Shown here in pieces: positions 15,868 to 24,503 of a stretch of 33,141 bases of DNA. The stretch is from Desulfuromonas sp. (lineage in GTDB: Bacteria; Desulfobacterota; Desulfuromonadia; Desulfuromonadales; Geopsychrobacteraceae). Location: NCBI GenBank assembly GCA_002869665.1, contig PKUG01000006.1:1-33141 (forward strand), written 5' to 3'. Each line of letters starts with the position of its first letter. Position 1 is the first letter of the stretch. The notes under the pieces were generated by a model that made no database searches, was not told the origin of the DNA, and worked only from the letters and a program-made list of their open reading frames with translations. Made by a program: the position numbers and the translations under genes.

Positions 15868-17967
15868 CTACTCTGTAACCCGGACACTGTACTGAAGCGT
15901 TCCCCAGTTCTTCACCGGTGCCGAAACTGGCTCCCCGCGGGTTCCGTACATGGCATCGGCCAGAAGTTTTTCCAATGGATTGAGAGCACCCTTGGTTCCG
16001 CGAGTTCCGACAAAACCACCCTGCTCCAACAGCGAGATATCCACGGGTTTACGTGACACCAGCAACTTGATCGTTTCTTCTCCAATCTGGTCCGTCCTGA
16101 TCCCCGCTTCGGTATCACGGGTCTCACCCTTTTCGAGCAAAGCCGCTTCGTCATCAGCATCTGCTGCAGGATAAAGAGCCTGGACTTCCCCGCGCGGGGT
16201 GACGTTTAGTAGATAAATGTAATAGTCGTTCTCATCGTTATTCGTCACTTTAAATGTCAGGATATCGCCGTTGGACAACGACTGTTGCTCCATTTCGGCG
16301 GCCGAATAATCGCCTGCAAGAGTAAAGAATGATTCTTCATCAGTCGACTCGTTGTAAATAATTCGGCAGCCAGCATCTGTCTCATCACAGGAGTCAACCT
16401 GGTGCCACAACTGAGTCGTCAGCACGAAATTCGGTGATGTTGACGAGGCAAGCTGCTTGATTTCCTTGACCCGGGCCAGCGTTTTCAGATTTCGCCGTAA
16501 CAGTTCTGTCGCCTTTTGCGGATCGGAACAGGAAATACGTAATTCATCGTTGAGTAACTCCATCGTATCCGTGAGAAGCCAGACCTGCGGCGGCTGATCG
16601 GCAAAGGATTGCGGCAGGGTGTCAAGTGGGTCAGCTTTCAGGTAGACGCCATCAACCTTCTGTGGATGCAGTACATAAAGGACAACCTCAGCCTCCTGCT
16701 GAGTCTCGACCAGTCTGTATGCCAGCAGCTGCTCATTCACCAGGCTGCTTTTGAGCGAGGAGATCAAATCCTTGTCCACACTCTCGGCATAATCACCACT
16801 AATAAACAGCGGGATCCGGGAAATATGACTGGCGTGGCTGAGTTCAACGATAAGATCACCGACAGCTAAATTTCCAGATACTTCGGCGACACTGTAAAAA
16901 GGCCTGACTCTTGTGACCGTCAAGGTCGGCAGACTGTCCGGGTCAGAATGATCCGGGACATAGAGGCGATAAACGGATCCGGCAGTGACGCCGGCCAACG
17001 AACCTGCTTTAAAGCTTGCGGTTTTACCGTCGACGGACACACTACTGATCGCGATCCGGGGGGAAATTTCACCGACAGCACCACCGAAAACCGCCTGCTG
17101 TGCCATTTTCCCTCGCAACTGAGGGAGTTGTGACTTCCGACGCTGCGTAACCTTGGCATAGGTTTTACGGAACACATCCTGCCAGGTTTCACCAGGGTGG
17201 GCCTGACGCAAGGCCTGAGCCCAGAACCAGGTAAACAGGCCATAAATCTTTTCGTCTTCATTGGAAAATTCACCGGCCGCTTCCTGATCGCGAGCCGCAC
17301 CGATAATCACACCTGCGGAAAGATCTCCTGTTACGAATGTTTGTTTGCCGAGCGGGTGCTCACTCATATCCTTTGGCGCAGCCCGAACGGCTGGTGTTTC
17401 GCCCCGAGTCACCGAAGCCGAGTGGCACGAATCGGAAACCAGCACGACCTGACCCGCCTTTTCGAACAATGGAATTAACCATTCGTGTAACTCGTCATCA
17501 AGAATGTCGTAATCGTCAAGCCCCTGCCCTTCGGGTTTCCTGGAACCATAACTGACCCAGGTCTGATCATAATCACCCGGCTCGTCGCCATTCAGGTCCG
17601 GCGTATAGGAACCATGGCCGGAATAATGGATATAGACAAAGTCCCCGGGGTCAATACGGCGAACAAGCGCAGCAAAGGCATCTTTGATTTTTGAATGACG
17701 TGCCTGCTCGTCCAGCAAAACCTGGACATTATCGTCGGTAAAGCCAAAGCGCTCATCCGTCAACACTTCACGCATCAGTTCGACATCGTTATGTGTCCCC
17801 TGAAGTGACGCCAGGCCACTCACAGAATAATCAGAGATACCGATTAACAAAGCATGCTTCGTTGGACTTTTTGCCCGTGTTTGTGGGACCTCCGCCAGCA
17901 CGATTGATGGCAACGTGGCCATGGCGACAGCCACCGAAACAAGAAAAAGCAGGACAATACGCAACAT
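15868..17967 (-). CDS. exported caspase-like (C14) protease with DUF4384-like domain
   Basis: 699 residues from the ATG at 17967 (GGGAG 7 bases upstream). A signal peptide covers residues 1-25 (cut near VLA/EV). A caspase/metacaspase domain follows at about 36-300: KHALLIGISDYSV, catalytic His118 in YIHYSGHGSY and Cys181 in VLVSDSCHSASVTRG. The middle is beta-rich with no match I recognise. Near residues 565-655 is a DUF4384-like domain (GDILTFKVTNNDENDYYIYLLNV, PRGEVQALYPA), often found with bacterial caspase-like proteins. Such proteases are usually Arg/Lys-specific cysteine peptidases; the substrate here is unknown. The signal peptide implies an envelope role. It is the last gene of the CHASE2/FecR/caspase run, 95 bases after the PPC-like gene. 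Confidence 0.88.
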   Translation of the reverse strand: MLRIVLLFLVSVAVAMATLPSIVLAEVPQTRAKSPTKHALLIGISDYSVSGLASLQGTHNDVELMREVLTDERFGFTDDNVQVLLDEQARHSKIKDAFAALVRRIDPGDFVYIHYSGHGSYTPDLNGDEPGDYDQTWVSYGSRKPEGQGLDDYDILDDELHEWLIPLFEKAGQVVLVSDSCHSASVTRGETPAVRAAPKDMSEHPLGKQTFVTGDLSAGVIIGAARDQEAAGEFSNEDEKIYGLFTWFWAQALRQAHPGETWQDVFRKTYAKVTQRRKSQLPQLRGKMAQQAVFGGAVGEISPRIAISSVSVDGKTASFKAGSLAGVTAGSVYRLYVPDHSDPDSLPTLTVTRVRPFYSVAEVSGNLAVGDLIVELSHASHISRIPLFISGDYAESVDKDLISSLKSSLVNEQLLAYRLVETQQEAEVVLYVLHPQKVDGVYLKADPLDTLPQSFADQPPQVWLLTDTMELLNDELRISCSDPQKATELLRRNLKTLARVKEIKQLASSTSPNFVLTTQLWHQVDSCDETDAGCRIIYNESTDEESFFTLAGDYSAAEMEQQSLSNGDILTFKVTNNDENDYYIYLLNVTPRGEVQALYPAADADDEAALLEKGETRDTEAGIRTDQIGEETIKLLVSRKPVDISLLEQGGFVGTRGTKGALNPLEKLLADAMYGTRGEPVSAPVKNWGTLQYSVRVTE

Positions 17968-17986
17968 TCATCAACTCCCGAAGACA

Positions 17987-18021
17987 AGAGCCCCGTATCA
18001 ATCAGATCGATACGGGGCTCT
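17987..18021 (-). terminator. 13-base-pair hairpin between the PPC-like and caspase-like genes
   Basis: A perfect 13-base-pair stem (17987-17999 with 18009-18021, loop of 9) lies 41 bases past the PPC-like stop and 19 bases before the caspase ATG. The exit on the minus strand is TGTCTTCGG, only weakly T-rich. It may be a partial terminator or an mRNA-processing structure that lowers expression of the protease relative to the upstream gene. Confidence 0.5.
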
Positions 18022-18062
18022 ATATTCACTCAAGCAGCATATCAACTAACGCGGTAAAGACA

Positions 18063-18761
18063 TTAGTTTGTCAACAGCACATAGTTCGAATAAACACTTC
18101 GACCGAGGTTCTTGATCTTGATCTTGAACGTGCCGGTCCAAGCGGGATACCAACTAACGTAGCACTGATCAGTTGCGTCCTCATCACTTTCGATCAGGTT
18201 GCCATTCTCATCATAAATGAAGAGATCGAGATCGTTGTCGCCATCACCGAGAACGGCGACTTCGGCCAGTTCATCCCCTCTAAAAGTAATTTCATAAACA
18301 TCGGTAGCCCGAGGATTGACACGATCACGATGTTCATTCGGGCCGGTAATATCACCCTTGGTCCCTTGGGCCTGCTTCTCCGCGTCGATCATTGCGAGTA
18401 GCTGAACGTCATCGCCAGCCATTTCTTCGGCTTCTGCCAGCATCGCATCTCGGGTAGCCAATGCGCCCGATGCTTTCTCTGCAGCTGCAGTTGCATCACC
18501 CTCTACCCCTTTGTCGAGGTCCACATCAACCGCTGCTGCATTGCGCAGAATCTCAGCAGCAACCAGCATCGCCTGAGCGTTATCGTTAGCCCGTGCATAG
18601 GCCGCCAACTCGGAAGCCAGTGCGGCAGAAGAGACCCCCTGGCCGGCAGCAGAGGCACCTGTCTTGTCACTGACATTGGATTTGTCAGCAGCAAAACAGA
18701 CAGCAGAAGCGCCCAAGATAAGCGCACAAGATAACAAAATCATTAAATAAGTCTTTTTCAT
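18063..18761 (-). CDS. small exported protein with C-terminal PPC-like domain
   Basis: 232 residues from the ATG at 18761, 7 bases after AGGAG; an ATG two codons earlier is too close to that site. The signal peptide is MKKTYLMILLSCALILGASA, ending near CFAADK. A long alanine- and acid-rich helical region (residues about 40-140) looks like stacked helices. The C-terminal 90 residues form a beta-rich PPC-like (pre-peptidase C-terminal) domain, with DVYEITFRGDELAEVAVLGD, the acidic DGDNDLDLFIYDENGNLI calcium-type loop and FKIKIKNLG. PPC domains commonly accompany secreted proteases. Placed between two caspase-like genes, it may be a partner or adaptor; that is inference. A candidate promoter precedes it. 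Confidence 0.75.
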   Translation of the reverse strand: MKKTYLMILLSCALILGASAVCFAADKSNVSDKTGASAAGQGVSSAALASELAAYARANDNAQAMLVAAEILRNAAAVDVDLDKGVEGDATAAAEKASGALATRDAMLAEAEEMAGDDVQLLAMIDAEKQAQGTKGDITGPNEHRDRVNPRATDVYEITFRGDELAEVAVLGDGDNDLDLFIYDENGNLIESDEDATDQCYVSWYPAWTGTFKIKIKNLGRSVYSNYVLLTN

Positions 18762-18804
18762 AAACATTCTCCTATAAAATAGTTGAGTAGAGGTGTCATG
18801 TCTA

Positions 18805-18831
18805 ATTACTAAACATCTCAAGAACTGTCAA
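18805..18831 (-). promoter_or_regulatory. candidate promoter upstream of the PPC-like gene
   Basis: A perfect TTGACA (18831-18826) lies in the AT-rich gap after the propeller-caspase gene. The best -10 is AGTAAT at a 15-base spacing, which is short. A second set, TTGACC (18886-18881) with TATATG 18 bases on, is also possible. The small gene could thus be transcribed independently at higher level. Confidence 0.4.
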
Positions 18832-18898
18832 GCGATCCTTAACTAAACCAACATTACATATAAGTAATATTAAATCTACCGGTCAACTCAACTATTTT

Positions 18899-21800
18899 TC
18901 ACGGTTTAACAGATAGATAGAAACCATCAAGCAATTTATGAAAATCAAACAGGCCCGGCTGCTGAACCTTGAGAGTTTCCCGCTCTTTCTTTTTCCCCCA
19001 GAACACCGGCGCCCCTCTCCCCTGAGAAACGAAACGATCGTCCCTGATCTCACTGTAAAGATCGGGGACTCGCTTCAGACCATAGTTCAGCCATTCATCC
19101 ACACTGATACGGTCATCCTGCGGACTAAAATCCGCCAGCCATTCTTCAAGCCCTTCATTGATCAACGAATAAGTCAACATTCCGTGATCCAGTTGATCAC
19201 TTTCAAAAGCGACTGCTTCGGCCTGACTCGCTGCGAGGATACGCATCCCCTTGTCGTACGCCAGTTGCCCAAGTCCGCGGCTGCCCATCGGGCCGGGTTT
19301 AAAACCTTCTCCCTCGACACTGGCGGCTGAATTACAGGCATCAATAATCATGATACTTTCACCAGCATCGACATCACGCAGCCAGTTTGACAGCTCTACA
19401 CTGGACACCGTCTTTTCGAAGAGTTCAGCGTCAACCCGACGGGTATCACCACGACCGATATCATACGGAAACAGGTGAAACTGACCGGCCTGATCGACGA
19501 TGCCGTGACCCGAGTACGTTATCAGCAGCAGGTCGTCAGGTGTCGCCGTCGGCAGGTCAGGAAAGACTGCCGGCAACTTAGCGTCTAGCGAGGTCGACAC
19601 CTCTTTGCCAGCCAGTTGCGCAAAAACGACCTCGATGACGGCTGACGTCACCTTCGGCAACTCAGCTGACGGGGCCTGTGGTTGATCTGCATGAGTATCA
19701 GAAATCAATGGTATGGTTATAACCTCTGAGAAGGCGCCTGTTTCTTGCAGTCGCGACTGGAGAACGTCAATCATAGCCCGGGCATCATTCGCCGCATATC
19801 GCAGGTTCCATGACGGGTTCTCATAGGCATTCATCCCTAGCCCAATGATGATGGCTCGCCTGTGTCCTGAGCCAGAACTGGATGCGACATCCAAACGCTT
19901 CCTCGCGGTTTCACTCTTTATTCCATCCTCGTTAAAAGCGTACGTAGAAAATGTTAGCCCTTGCTCTCCGGTCGAGGTCGGCAGGAGGATATCATCAAAC
20001 AGCAGACGCCGTTTTCCGCTCTTTTGATCGATCTCAATCCGGCAGTTTTCATCGGGGAAATAGGCAACCAACTGATCGTTACGGAACACTTTCAAATCAT
20101 GAACTTCAGTCTGCTGCGACTGCCCGGTGTCAGGTCGTTTTGTGGCAATTTCAATTTCAACAGTAGCCGTGCGACCATCCTCAGCTGGTTTGACTTCAAC
20201 AATCTTTACCAGTGGCTGCTCGCGATTCAGTGTTTCAAGCTGACGGATCTCAGGAAAATTCTCATGAGCGATCAGCCGTGGCAACAGCCGTGGTTCGTAA
20301 TACTCACGCATGAAGATTTCAACTGGCCGGGGAGTAAAAGGCTCGTCGGCAAGAACCCAGGATAAACCGGGCAAGTCTCCAGGATCACTGGCATCGTAAC
20401 GACCGTCGACGGCAACGACAGCCCAATGTCCATCGATAAAATCAAGCAGACGGGCGACCTGCTTAAACTTTTCATGCTCCAGCACCTGGATGCTGCCATT
20501 GGCCAGGACAACCGCGAGCAGTGTTCCATCATCGCTGAGTGTCAGATCCCTGGCGGGGGTGGCAAGATCCAGAGACCTTTGATCTTCCGGATCAGCAGGA
20601 TCGAGTGATGTCAGCTTTCCGCTTGACCCCAGGATTACGAGCCGACCTGAATTCTCTTCAACTGCGGCTGCTGGCATCTCCCCGAGATTAACCTGACCGA
20701 TACTGTCCTGATGATTCAGATCAAAAATCCCGGTCTGATTATTCCAGGCAGCACCGAGAATGTAGTTCACAGCAACGCCTTTGAACACTGGAATGAACGA
20801 CTGGGCTTTCATTTGTGTCAAGAACTGCATTGATGAGAGGAGTTCACCTTTAGTGGTGTCGAGCAGTCGAATCTCATCTGTATTTCCCGTAACGACGAGT
20901 GTCTTTTCGTCCCCACTGAAGTAGATATTCGATACAGCGAAAGGCACCCTTGTTCGCCACAATTCCGTCGACTGATTCAGATCGTAAGCCACGATCTGCC
21001 TGCCTACATTTGCCATGACAAAGATTGACTCATCAGCAGAAAACCGGAAGGCATCAAACGACGACGATGTCAGCTCTTCATTCGCCTTGAGACAGGTTCT
21101 CTGTTGGTCACGGTCATAAATGATCTGTTCTTTATCACCGAACAGATGGAGCATCTTACCCTTGGGTGAAAAACCGTACCGATTGGTCGGATTATAAATA
21201 AACTCTCCGGACTGGGGATCGGTCACAAAAGTATTGAGAGTAAACATTTCACTTTCGCCACGGGTCGGATGCCAGAATTTGAACGTCTGCCGGGTTTGAT
21301 CAGCCTCGGCGTACATAACACCCGAAGCATTTCGGTAGATTTGTGAAAAGTTCGGCATAAACGAAGGAATACGTTTTTCCACGCCCCCTTTTTCCAGGTT
21401 CCACACCGTAAAGCCATCGGCACGCTTGACGATAAGGCGCGTATGGTCCGGTGAAAATCGGGCCGAATCGACGGCTGTCGTAAAGGCCGTCAGGGAAATC
21501 AGATTGTTTTTTGAGAAATCGAGTACGTCGGCAAAAGCATTATCAAAATCGTGGGTAATGACGAGCTGCTGTCCTCCCCGGGCAAAGGACATCCCTGAAA
21601 TCTCTGCAATTGAACCCGGCGCTCTCCAATTGATATAGCCAGCCACAGAAGGGGGATCGGTACTGAGGTCTATGGTGACAATTCTGTCATCGGCTCCGGC
21701 AGCAACGACAAGAGAGCCTTGTGGTTGAACTGCAACGGCGCGTATAGACTGAAGGTCGGTTGGGATGGTTCCGAGAACTGAACGATTAACCAAGTCATAG

Positions 21801-23515
21801 ATCAAAACATCCGTTTCAGTGGCTGCAACCAACAAGCGGCTGCGCGGGTCAAAGGCAATCGCCTTAACCTCCCCGCCAAGCCCCTGAATGGTCATATCAA
21901 CCTGCCCGGTCTCCGCATTGATCAGCGCAATATCACCATGCTCAGTCGTACACGCAGCTTTCAGGCCGTCAGGAGCCAGCACCATTGGTGCAGATAATGT
22001 CCGACTGTCTTCAATTTCAACGGCAACAGGCTCTTCCGAACCATCAAGCGTGTTATGAGTAAAAAAATCTGATCCGACATCGTAAGACAGCGAGACATAC
22101 CTGTTACCATCAGCATTAATAAGAACATCATTCCCCCAGGCAGCCCAACCCGCACTGTTTATCATGGTTGCCGGCATGTCGTTCAGCGCCCAGACGAATG
22201 ACCCGCTGTGGGTCAAGATGAGCAGCTCATGACGAATGGGATTGAAGGTCATCGATTCAATGTAAGCCGTTTGATTCAACTGCTGGGTGAGATCCAGCTT
22301 ACGGATTGCTCTGCCGTTCTCAAGGGCCCAGAGCCAGATGGTCCCCTCGATATCTGCCGTGGCCAGCAATTCGCCATCGGCGGAGACAGCGTGCGCCATG
22401 ACTCTTCCCGCACTTCCCGCCTGTACGACAAGAGATTGTTCTATAAATTCATCCGGGGCCTCACTGACCCAGCCATCAGCATTGGTACTGAACAATAAAG
22501 TTTGATACCGTCTGTTCCGCTCCTTGACAATGGCGACCAGTTCCCCAGCAGCGGAGATCGTCCCATACCGAGCAGTTCCCGAAATCTCCAGCGACTGTTC
22601 GGCAGGCGATTCAAAAGGTGACCAGACCCGGGCCTGCTCCTTTTCAAGCAAAAGAACTTTATCGCCATAGAACGACAGATCCGCTGCAATGAAATCGGAT
22701 ATCGGGATCTGCGCAAGGACCTGACCATTCAGGGCGTTGATGAGCAGGCTGGTTCCATCGGAGTTGCCGCCGACCTGGATAAAATTCAACAGTAAACGCT
22801 GCCCATCTGCCGACAAAAGCGCCTGAGAGACATAACCCTCGGGCGTTTCCCTAAGAGACCATCCACCTGTCTTATTTACCAGGTCATAGCTATAGACGGA
22901 ATTGTCATGACTCAGATAAACAACGCCTTCGTCCGACACGGCGATCGGTTCGGGAGGCGCTGACCAACCTGAACTCTCGCCGGTGTCCAGTTTCAGGGAA
23001 TTGCTGTCGTAGCGAACAGGCTTTTCGTCCGCCAGTACGACCATCAGACCGCTCATCAGTTCGCTGAACACCACGTAACGACCGGAAGGCGAGTTCAGTG
23101 TTTTAAAAAAACTGTTCCCCATCAATGTCGAGGCAATTTTCTCATTGAACGTCCCGTTTTTACTGATAGTTATCCGTCGCAACAAATCGGATTCAGCGAC
23201 CAGGATTTCGGCACCATCGTTGACAAATCTGGACGACATACTCAGTCCCCCCTCAAAAGGGATACGCATCTTAATTTGTCCACTATGAAGATTCTGGCGG
23301 ATAAAGACACTGCTGTTTAAGCCGTCCCCATAGATGCCCGACAAGTTGTCATCCGCAGAAATAACCGGTGCAGCAAAAGGGAATCCGTGGTCTATCTCGG
23401 CGACCGGATGGCGAAGAAAAGTCTGCGCATCAGCACGGGTGGAAAACGGAAACAAACCCGACAGAACAAAAGCGAAAAGAACCGGCAACAACCGCCAGTG
23501 AATGAGTTCAGACAT
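18899..23515 (-). CDS. giant exported beta-propeller protein with C-terminal caspase-like domain
   Basis: 1538 residues from the ATG at 23515 (GGAACGGAACT upstream); an upstream in-frame start is ignored because MSELIHWRLLPVLFAFVLSG begins a signal peptide, ending near TRADAQ. Residues about 40-1100 are repeated WD40-like blades, for example VKAIAFDPRSRLLVAATETDV, IRAVAVQPQGSLVVAAGADD and LTLSDDGTLLAVVLANGSIQVL, enough for two or more propellers. A C-terminal caspase domain starts near residue 1218 (HRRAIIIGLGMNAYENP), with His1337 in LLITYSGHGIV and Cys1394 in MIIDACNSAAS. Propeller domains usually bind partners, so this may be a scaffolded or target-sensing protease. It follows the FecR-like gene by 79 bases. 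The substrate is unknown. Confidence 0.88.
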   Translation of the reverse strand: MSELIHWRLLPVLFAFVLSGLFPFSTRADAQTFLRHPVAEIDHGFPFAAPVISADDNLSGIYGDGLNSSVFIRQNLHSGQIKMRIPFEGGLSMSSRFVNDGAEILVAESDLLRRITISKNGTFNEKIASTLMGNSFFKTLNSPSGRYVVFSELMSGLMVVLADEKPVRYDSNSLKLDTGESSGWSAPPEPIAVSDEGVVYLSHDNSVYSYDLVNKTGGWSLRETPEGYVSQALLSADGQRLLLNFIQVGGNSDGTSLLINALNGQVLAQIPISDFIAADLSFYGDKVLLLEKEQARVWSPFESPAEQSLEISGTARYGTISAAGELVAIVKERNRRYQTLLFSTNADGWVSEAPDEFIEQSLVVQAGSAGRVMAHAVSADGELLATADIEGTIWLWALENGRAIRKLDLTQQLNQTAYIESMTFNPIRHELLILTHSGSFVWALNDMPATMINSAGWAAWGNDVLINADGNRYVSLSYDVGSDFFTHNTLDGSEEPVAVEIEDSRTLSAPMVLAPDGLKAACTTEHGDIALINAETGQVDMTIQGLGGEVKAIAFDPRSRLLVAATETDVLIYDLVNRSVLGTIPTDLQSIRAVAVQPQGSLVVAAGADDRIVTIDLSTDPPSVAGYINWRAPGSIAEISGMSFARGGQQLVITHDFDNAFADVLDFSKNNLISLTAFTTAVDSARFSPDHTRLIVKRADGFTVWNLEKGGVEKRIPSFMPNFSQIYRNASGVMYAEADQTRQTFKFWHPTRGESEMFTLNTFVTDPQSGEFIYNPTNRYGFSPKGKMLHLFGDKEQIIYDRDQQRTCLKANEELTSSSFDAFRFSADESIFVMANVGRQIVAYDLNQSTELWRTRVPFAVSNIYFSGDEKTLVVTGNTDEIRLLDTTKGELLSSMQFLTQMKAQSFIPVFKGVAVNYILGAAWNNQTGIFDLNHQDSIGQVNLGEMPAAAVEENSGRLVILGSSGKLTSLDPADPEDQRSLDLATPARDLTLSDDGTLLAVVLANGSIQVLEHEKFKQVARLLDFIDGHWAVVAVDGRYDASDPGDLPGLSWVLADEPFTPRPVEIFMREYYEPRLLPRLIAHENFPEIRQLETLNREQPLVKIVEVKPAEDGRTATVEIEIATKRPDTGQSQQTEVHDLKVFRNDQLVAYFPDENCRIEIDQKSGKRRLLFDDILLPTSTGEQGLTFSTYAFNEDGIKSETARKRLDVASSSGSGHRRAIIIGLGMNAYENPSWNLRYAANDARAMIDVLQSRLQETGAFSEVITIPLISDTHADQPQAPSAELPKVTSAVIEVVFAQLAGKEVSTSLDAKLPAVFPDLPTATPDDLLLITYSGHGIVDQAGQFHLFPYDIGRGDTRRVDAELFEKTVSSVELSNWLRDVDAGESIMIIDACNSAASVEGEGFKPGPMGSRGLGQLAYDKGMRILAASQAEAVAFESDQLDHGMLTYSLINEGLEEWLADFSPQDDRISVDEWLNYGLKRVPDLYSEIRDDRFVSQGRGAPVFWGKKKERETLKVQQPGLFDFHKLLDGFYLSVKP

Positions 23516-23594
23516 AGTTCCGTTCCAATATGGCAATACAGATAGAATTTGCAAATTTTCGACAAGTTAAGTAACAAACCGGCAGCTCAAGACG

Positions 23595-24503
23595 TCAGGG
23601 AGATAAAAGCTTCCCCTCTTCAAGCGCCCTGGCAACCTTGTCAGCGGGAGGGTAATCGGGGGCAATCTTCTGTACCATCTGATATGCGGCAAAACTCCAA
23701 TCAGAGCCCTGTTGCAACAACCATGACGCGTGAATCATTGTCCGCAACTCATTATTCAAATAGATGAATCCCGCTGGCGGAGCAAAGTGAGGCAACTCCT
23801 CGGACGCAACAATCTCCAGCGGAATCTCATATATTTCCCGGTCACTGCTGACTTCAAGCTGGCAGAAATCCCCAGGCAACAGATCTATTGGCTCGATTGT
23901 CACGTGACGCGACTCCAGATCTCTGACAATTAACTGCTGGTGCACTTCTTCATTCATCTCCTGACAAGAGAAACGCACACTGAACGGAGGGGTGCCACCA
24001 AGCCAACGGAGGCCAAGTTCCCGTGAGTCAGAACTCAATTTGAAACCAAAATCATTTTGAAAAGCCTGAACGATACCTGCAGCATCATCCTCGCCACGCA
24101 CATGCAGTGTCACCTGCCCACCCGCCTCATCCCCGGAAGAAGACCACGACGCGATCGAATCACCAAGCCAGCCGAGCATGTTATCGACAAAACCGGACTC
24201 CTCTGCTTGTCCATCGATTTGTATCGGTGTGTTCAGGCGGGTCAGCTGCTGAGTTTGCCCATCTGCATAACTTATTGTCAAAGCGGTGTCACCGTTTACG
24301 GTGATCTCATCGCCGGATGACAAGCTGGTATAAATCGCGACCGGCAGGGTTTCACTTGCCCTGATCAGCGTCACATCCTGATCATTTCCAGCAATCATTT
24401 CAACCCAGGCGACGGATTGTTGAGCCATGGCTGAGGCGAACGAAAGCAGCCACCAGCACAACAGAGTCATTACGATATAGCTGACATAAGGCTTTCTGTT
24501 CAT
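23595..24503 (-). CDS. FecR-like exported protein
   Basis: 302 residues from the ATG at 24503. A signal peptide ends near AMA/Q at residue 27. Residues about 30-95 resemble a FecR domain: VTLIRASETLPV, then LSSGDEITVNGDTALTISYADGQTQQL, with the characteristic GD, small-residue strand and DG turn. The remainder is beta-rich (GLRWLGGTPPFSVRFSCQE resembles an Ig-like strand pair), then a helical C-terminus. It lacks a membrane anchor after the signal peptide. Its start codon abuts the stop of the CHASE2 gene (TAGATG), which strongly suggests translational coupling and a shared complex. FecR domains elsewhere relay envelope signals; the partner here would be CHASE2 or the caspase-like proteins, by inference. 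Confidence 0.75.
   Translation of the reverse strand: MNRKPYVSYIVMTLLCWWLLSFASAMAQQSVAWVEMIAGNDQDVTLIRASETLPVAIYTSLSSGDEITVNGDTALTISYADGQTQQLTRLNTPIQIDGQAEESGFVDNMLGWLGDSIASWSSSGDEAGGQVTLHVRGEDDAAGIVQAFQNDFGFKLSSDSRELGLRWLGGTPPFSVRFSCQEMNEEVHQQLIVRDLESRHVTIEPIDLLPGDFCQLEVSSDREIYEIPLEIVASEELPHFAPPAGFIYLNNELRTMIHASWLLQQGSDWSFAAYQMVQKIAPDYPPADKVARALEEGKLLSP

Noticed and set aside
15868-23515. Caspase-like genes as an abortive-infection defence island
   Set aside because: Both proteins carry signal peptides and sit with envelope genes; no nuclease, CRISPR, retron or STAND-type partner is present.
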